Source of the DNA: Pseudomonadota bacterium
Lineage (GTDB): Bacteria; Pseudomonadota; Alphaproteobacteria; Rhizobiales; Beijerinckiaceae
DNA length: 6,463 bases
Reading direction: 5' to 3'
NCBI GenBank assembly: GCA_023393655.1
Contig: JAEWKP010000300.1
Span: forward strand, 1-6,463
The notes below the pieces were generated by a model. The model searched no databases and was not told the DNA's origin. It saw only the letters and a list, made by a program, of their open reading frames with translations. Positions 6,228 to 6,463 of the stretch are shown piece after piece; position 1 is the stretch's first letter; the number at the start of each line of letters is the position of its first letter. The translations under genes were made by a program, and so were the position numbers.

Positions 6228-6463
6228 TCACTCCACCGTGACGGATTTGGCCAGGTTGCGCGGCTGGTCGACGTCCTTGCCCATGAAGACGGCCGTCTGA
6301 TAGGCGATCATCTGGATCGGCAGCGCGTAGACGATGGGCGCGAAGGTCGGGTCCATGTCCGGCATGATGATCGTCGCCTCCGGCTCGATGCCGCATTCGG
6401 CGGCGCCTTTCGCGTCGGTGACGAGGATGATGCGGCCGCCGCGCGCCGCGACCTCCTGCATGT
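6228..6463 (-). CDS. glmS: GlmS, glutamine-fructose-6-phosphate aminotransferase (partial, C-terminal end)
   Basis: GlmS makes glucosamine-6-phosphate from fructose-6-phosphate and glutamine, the first committed step of UDP-GlcNAc synthesis for peptidoglycan and lipopolysaccharide. Only the last 77 residues and the stop codon (6228-6230) are in the window; the gene continues past the right edge. The visible part belongs to the second SIS (sugar isomerase) domain. Its C-terminus DQPRNLAKSVTVE is the hallmark of the family; the lysine in it corresponds to E. coli Lys603, which forms a Schiff base with fructose-6-phosphate. The preceding PIVYALPIQMIAYQTAVFMG helix is also typical. The glutaminase domain and the 5' region are outside the window, so nothing can be said of its promoter or any glmS ribozyme. 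Confidence 0.97.
   Translation of the reverse strand, partial: MQEVAARGGRIILVTDAKGAAECGIEPEATIIMPDMDPTFAPIVYALPIQMIAYQTAVFMGKDVDQPRNLAKSVTVE

Noticed and set aside
6226..6243. Perfect 6-base inverted repeat CGTCAC/GTGACG at the glmS stop, a candidate terminator between glmS and the DUF454 gene.
   Set aside because: No T-rich run follows on either strand, the stem is short, and half of it encodes the conserved SVTVE end of GlmS, so the pairing may be coincidental.

Overview
This window of GC-rich chromosomal DNA looks like a housekeeping locus from an alphaproteobacterium, most likely Hyphomicrobiales (rhizobia, Bosea or Methylobacterium-like). The case for this rests on the protein sequence style, the gene set mfd - sdhE - recG - DUF502 - DUF454 - glmS, a TTG start on recG, and two intergenic repeats of types I associate with that order. 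The taxonomic call is inference from pattern recognition; no search was run.

Layout, left to right. Positions 1-2185 (minus) hold the N-terminal 728 codons of mfd, the transcription-repair coupling factor, which runs off the left edge just after its Walker A motif. Positions 2213-2344 are a REP/BIME-like composite of two inverted hairpin modules between mfd and sdhE. Positions 2365-2661 (minus) are sdhE, the flavin-insertion factor for succinate dehydrogenase. A 171-base divergent gap with several palindromes separates it from recG (2833-4932, plus, TTG start), a complete DNA branch-migration helicase. recG overlaps the end of a convergent DUF502 membrane-protein gene (4919-5647, minus) by 14 bases. 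A second repeat with a nested palindrome (about 5749-5815) lies in the next divergent gap, followed by a small DUF454/YbaN-type membrane protein (5834-6220, plus, GTG start). The last 77 codons of glmS (6228-6463, minus) close the window.

Functionally this is DNA repair and recombination (Mfd and RecG, which share an SF2 translocase core and a TRG-type coupling region), respiratory-complex maturation (SdhE), cell-wall amino-sugar synthesis (GlmS) and two uncharacterised inner-membrane proteins. Nothing indicates a phage, defence or mobile gene cluster, and I do not see a new multi-gene system. The unexplained structure is in the three intergenic gaps: the double-hairpin repeat with compensatory stem changes, the hairpin plus T-rich run in the sdhE leader, and the palindrome-bearing repeat upstream of the DUF454 gene. 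No gene-free stretch exceeds about 190 bases.
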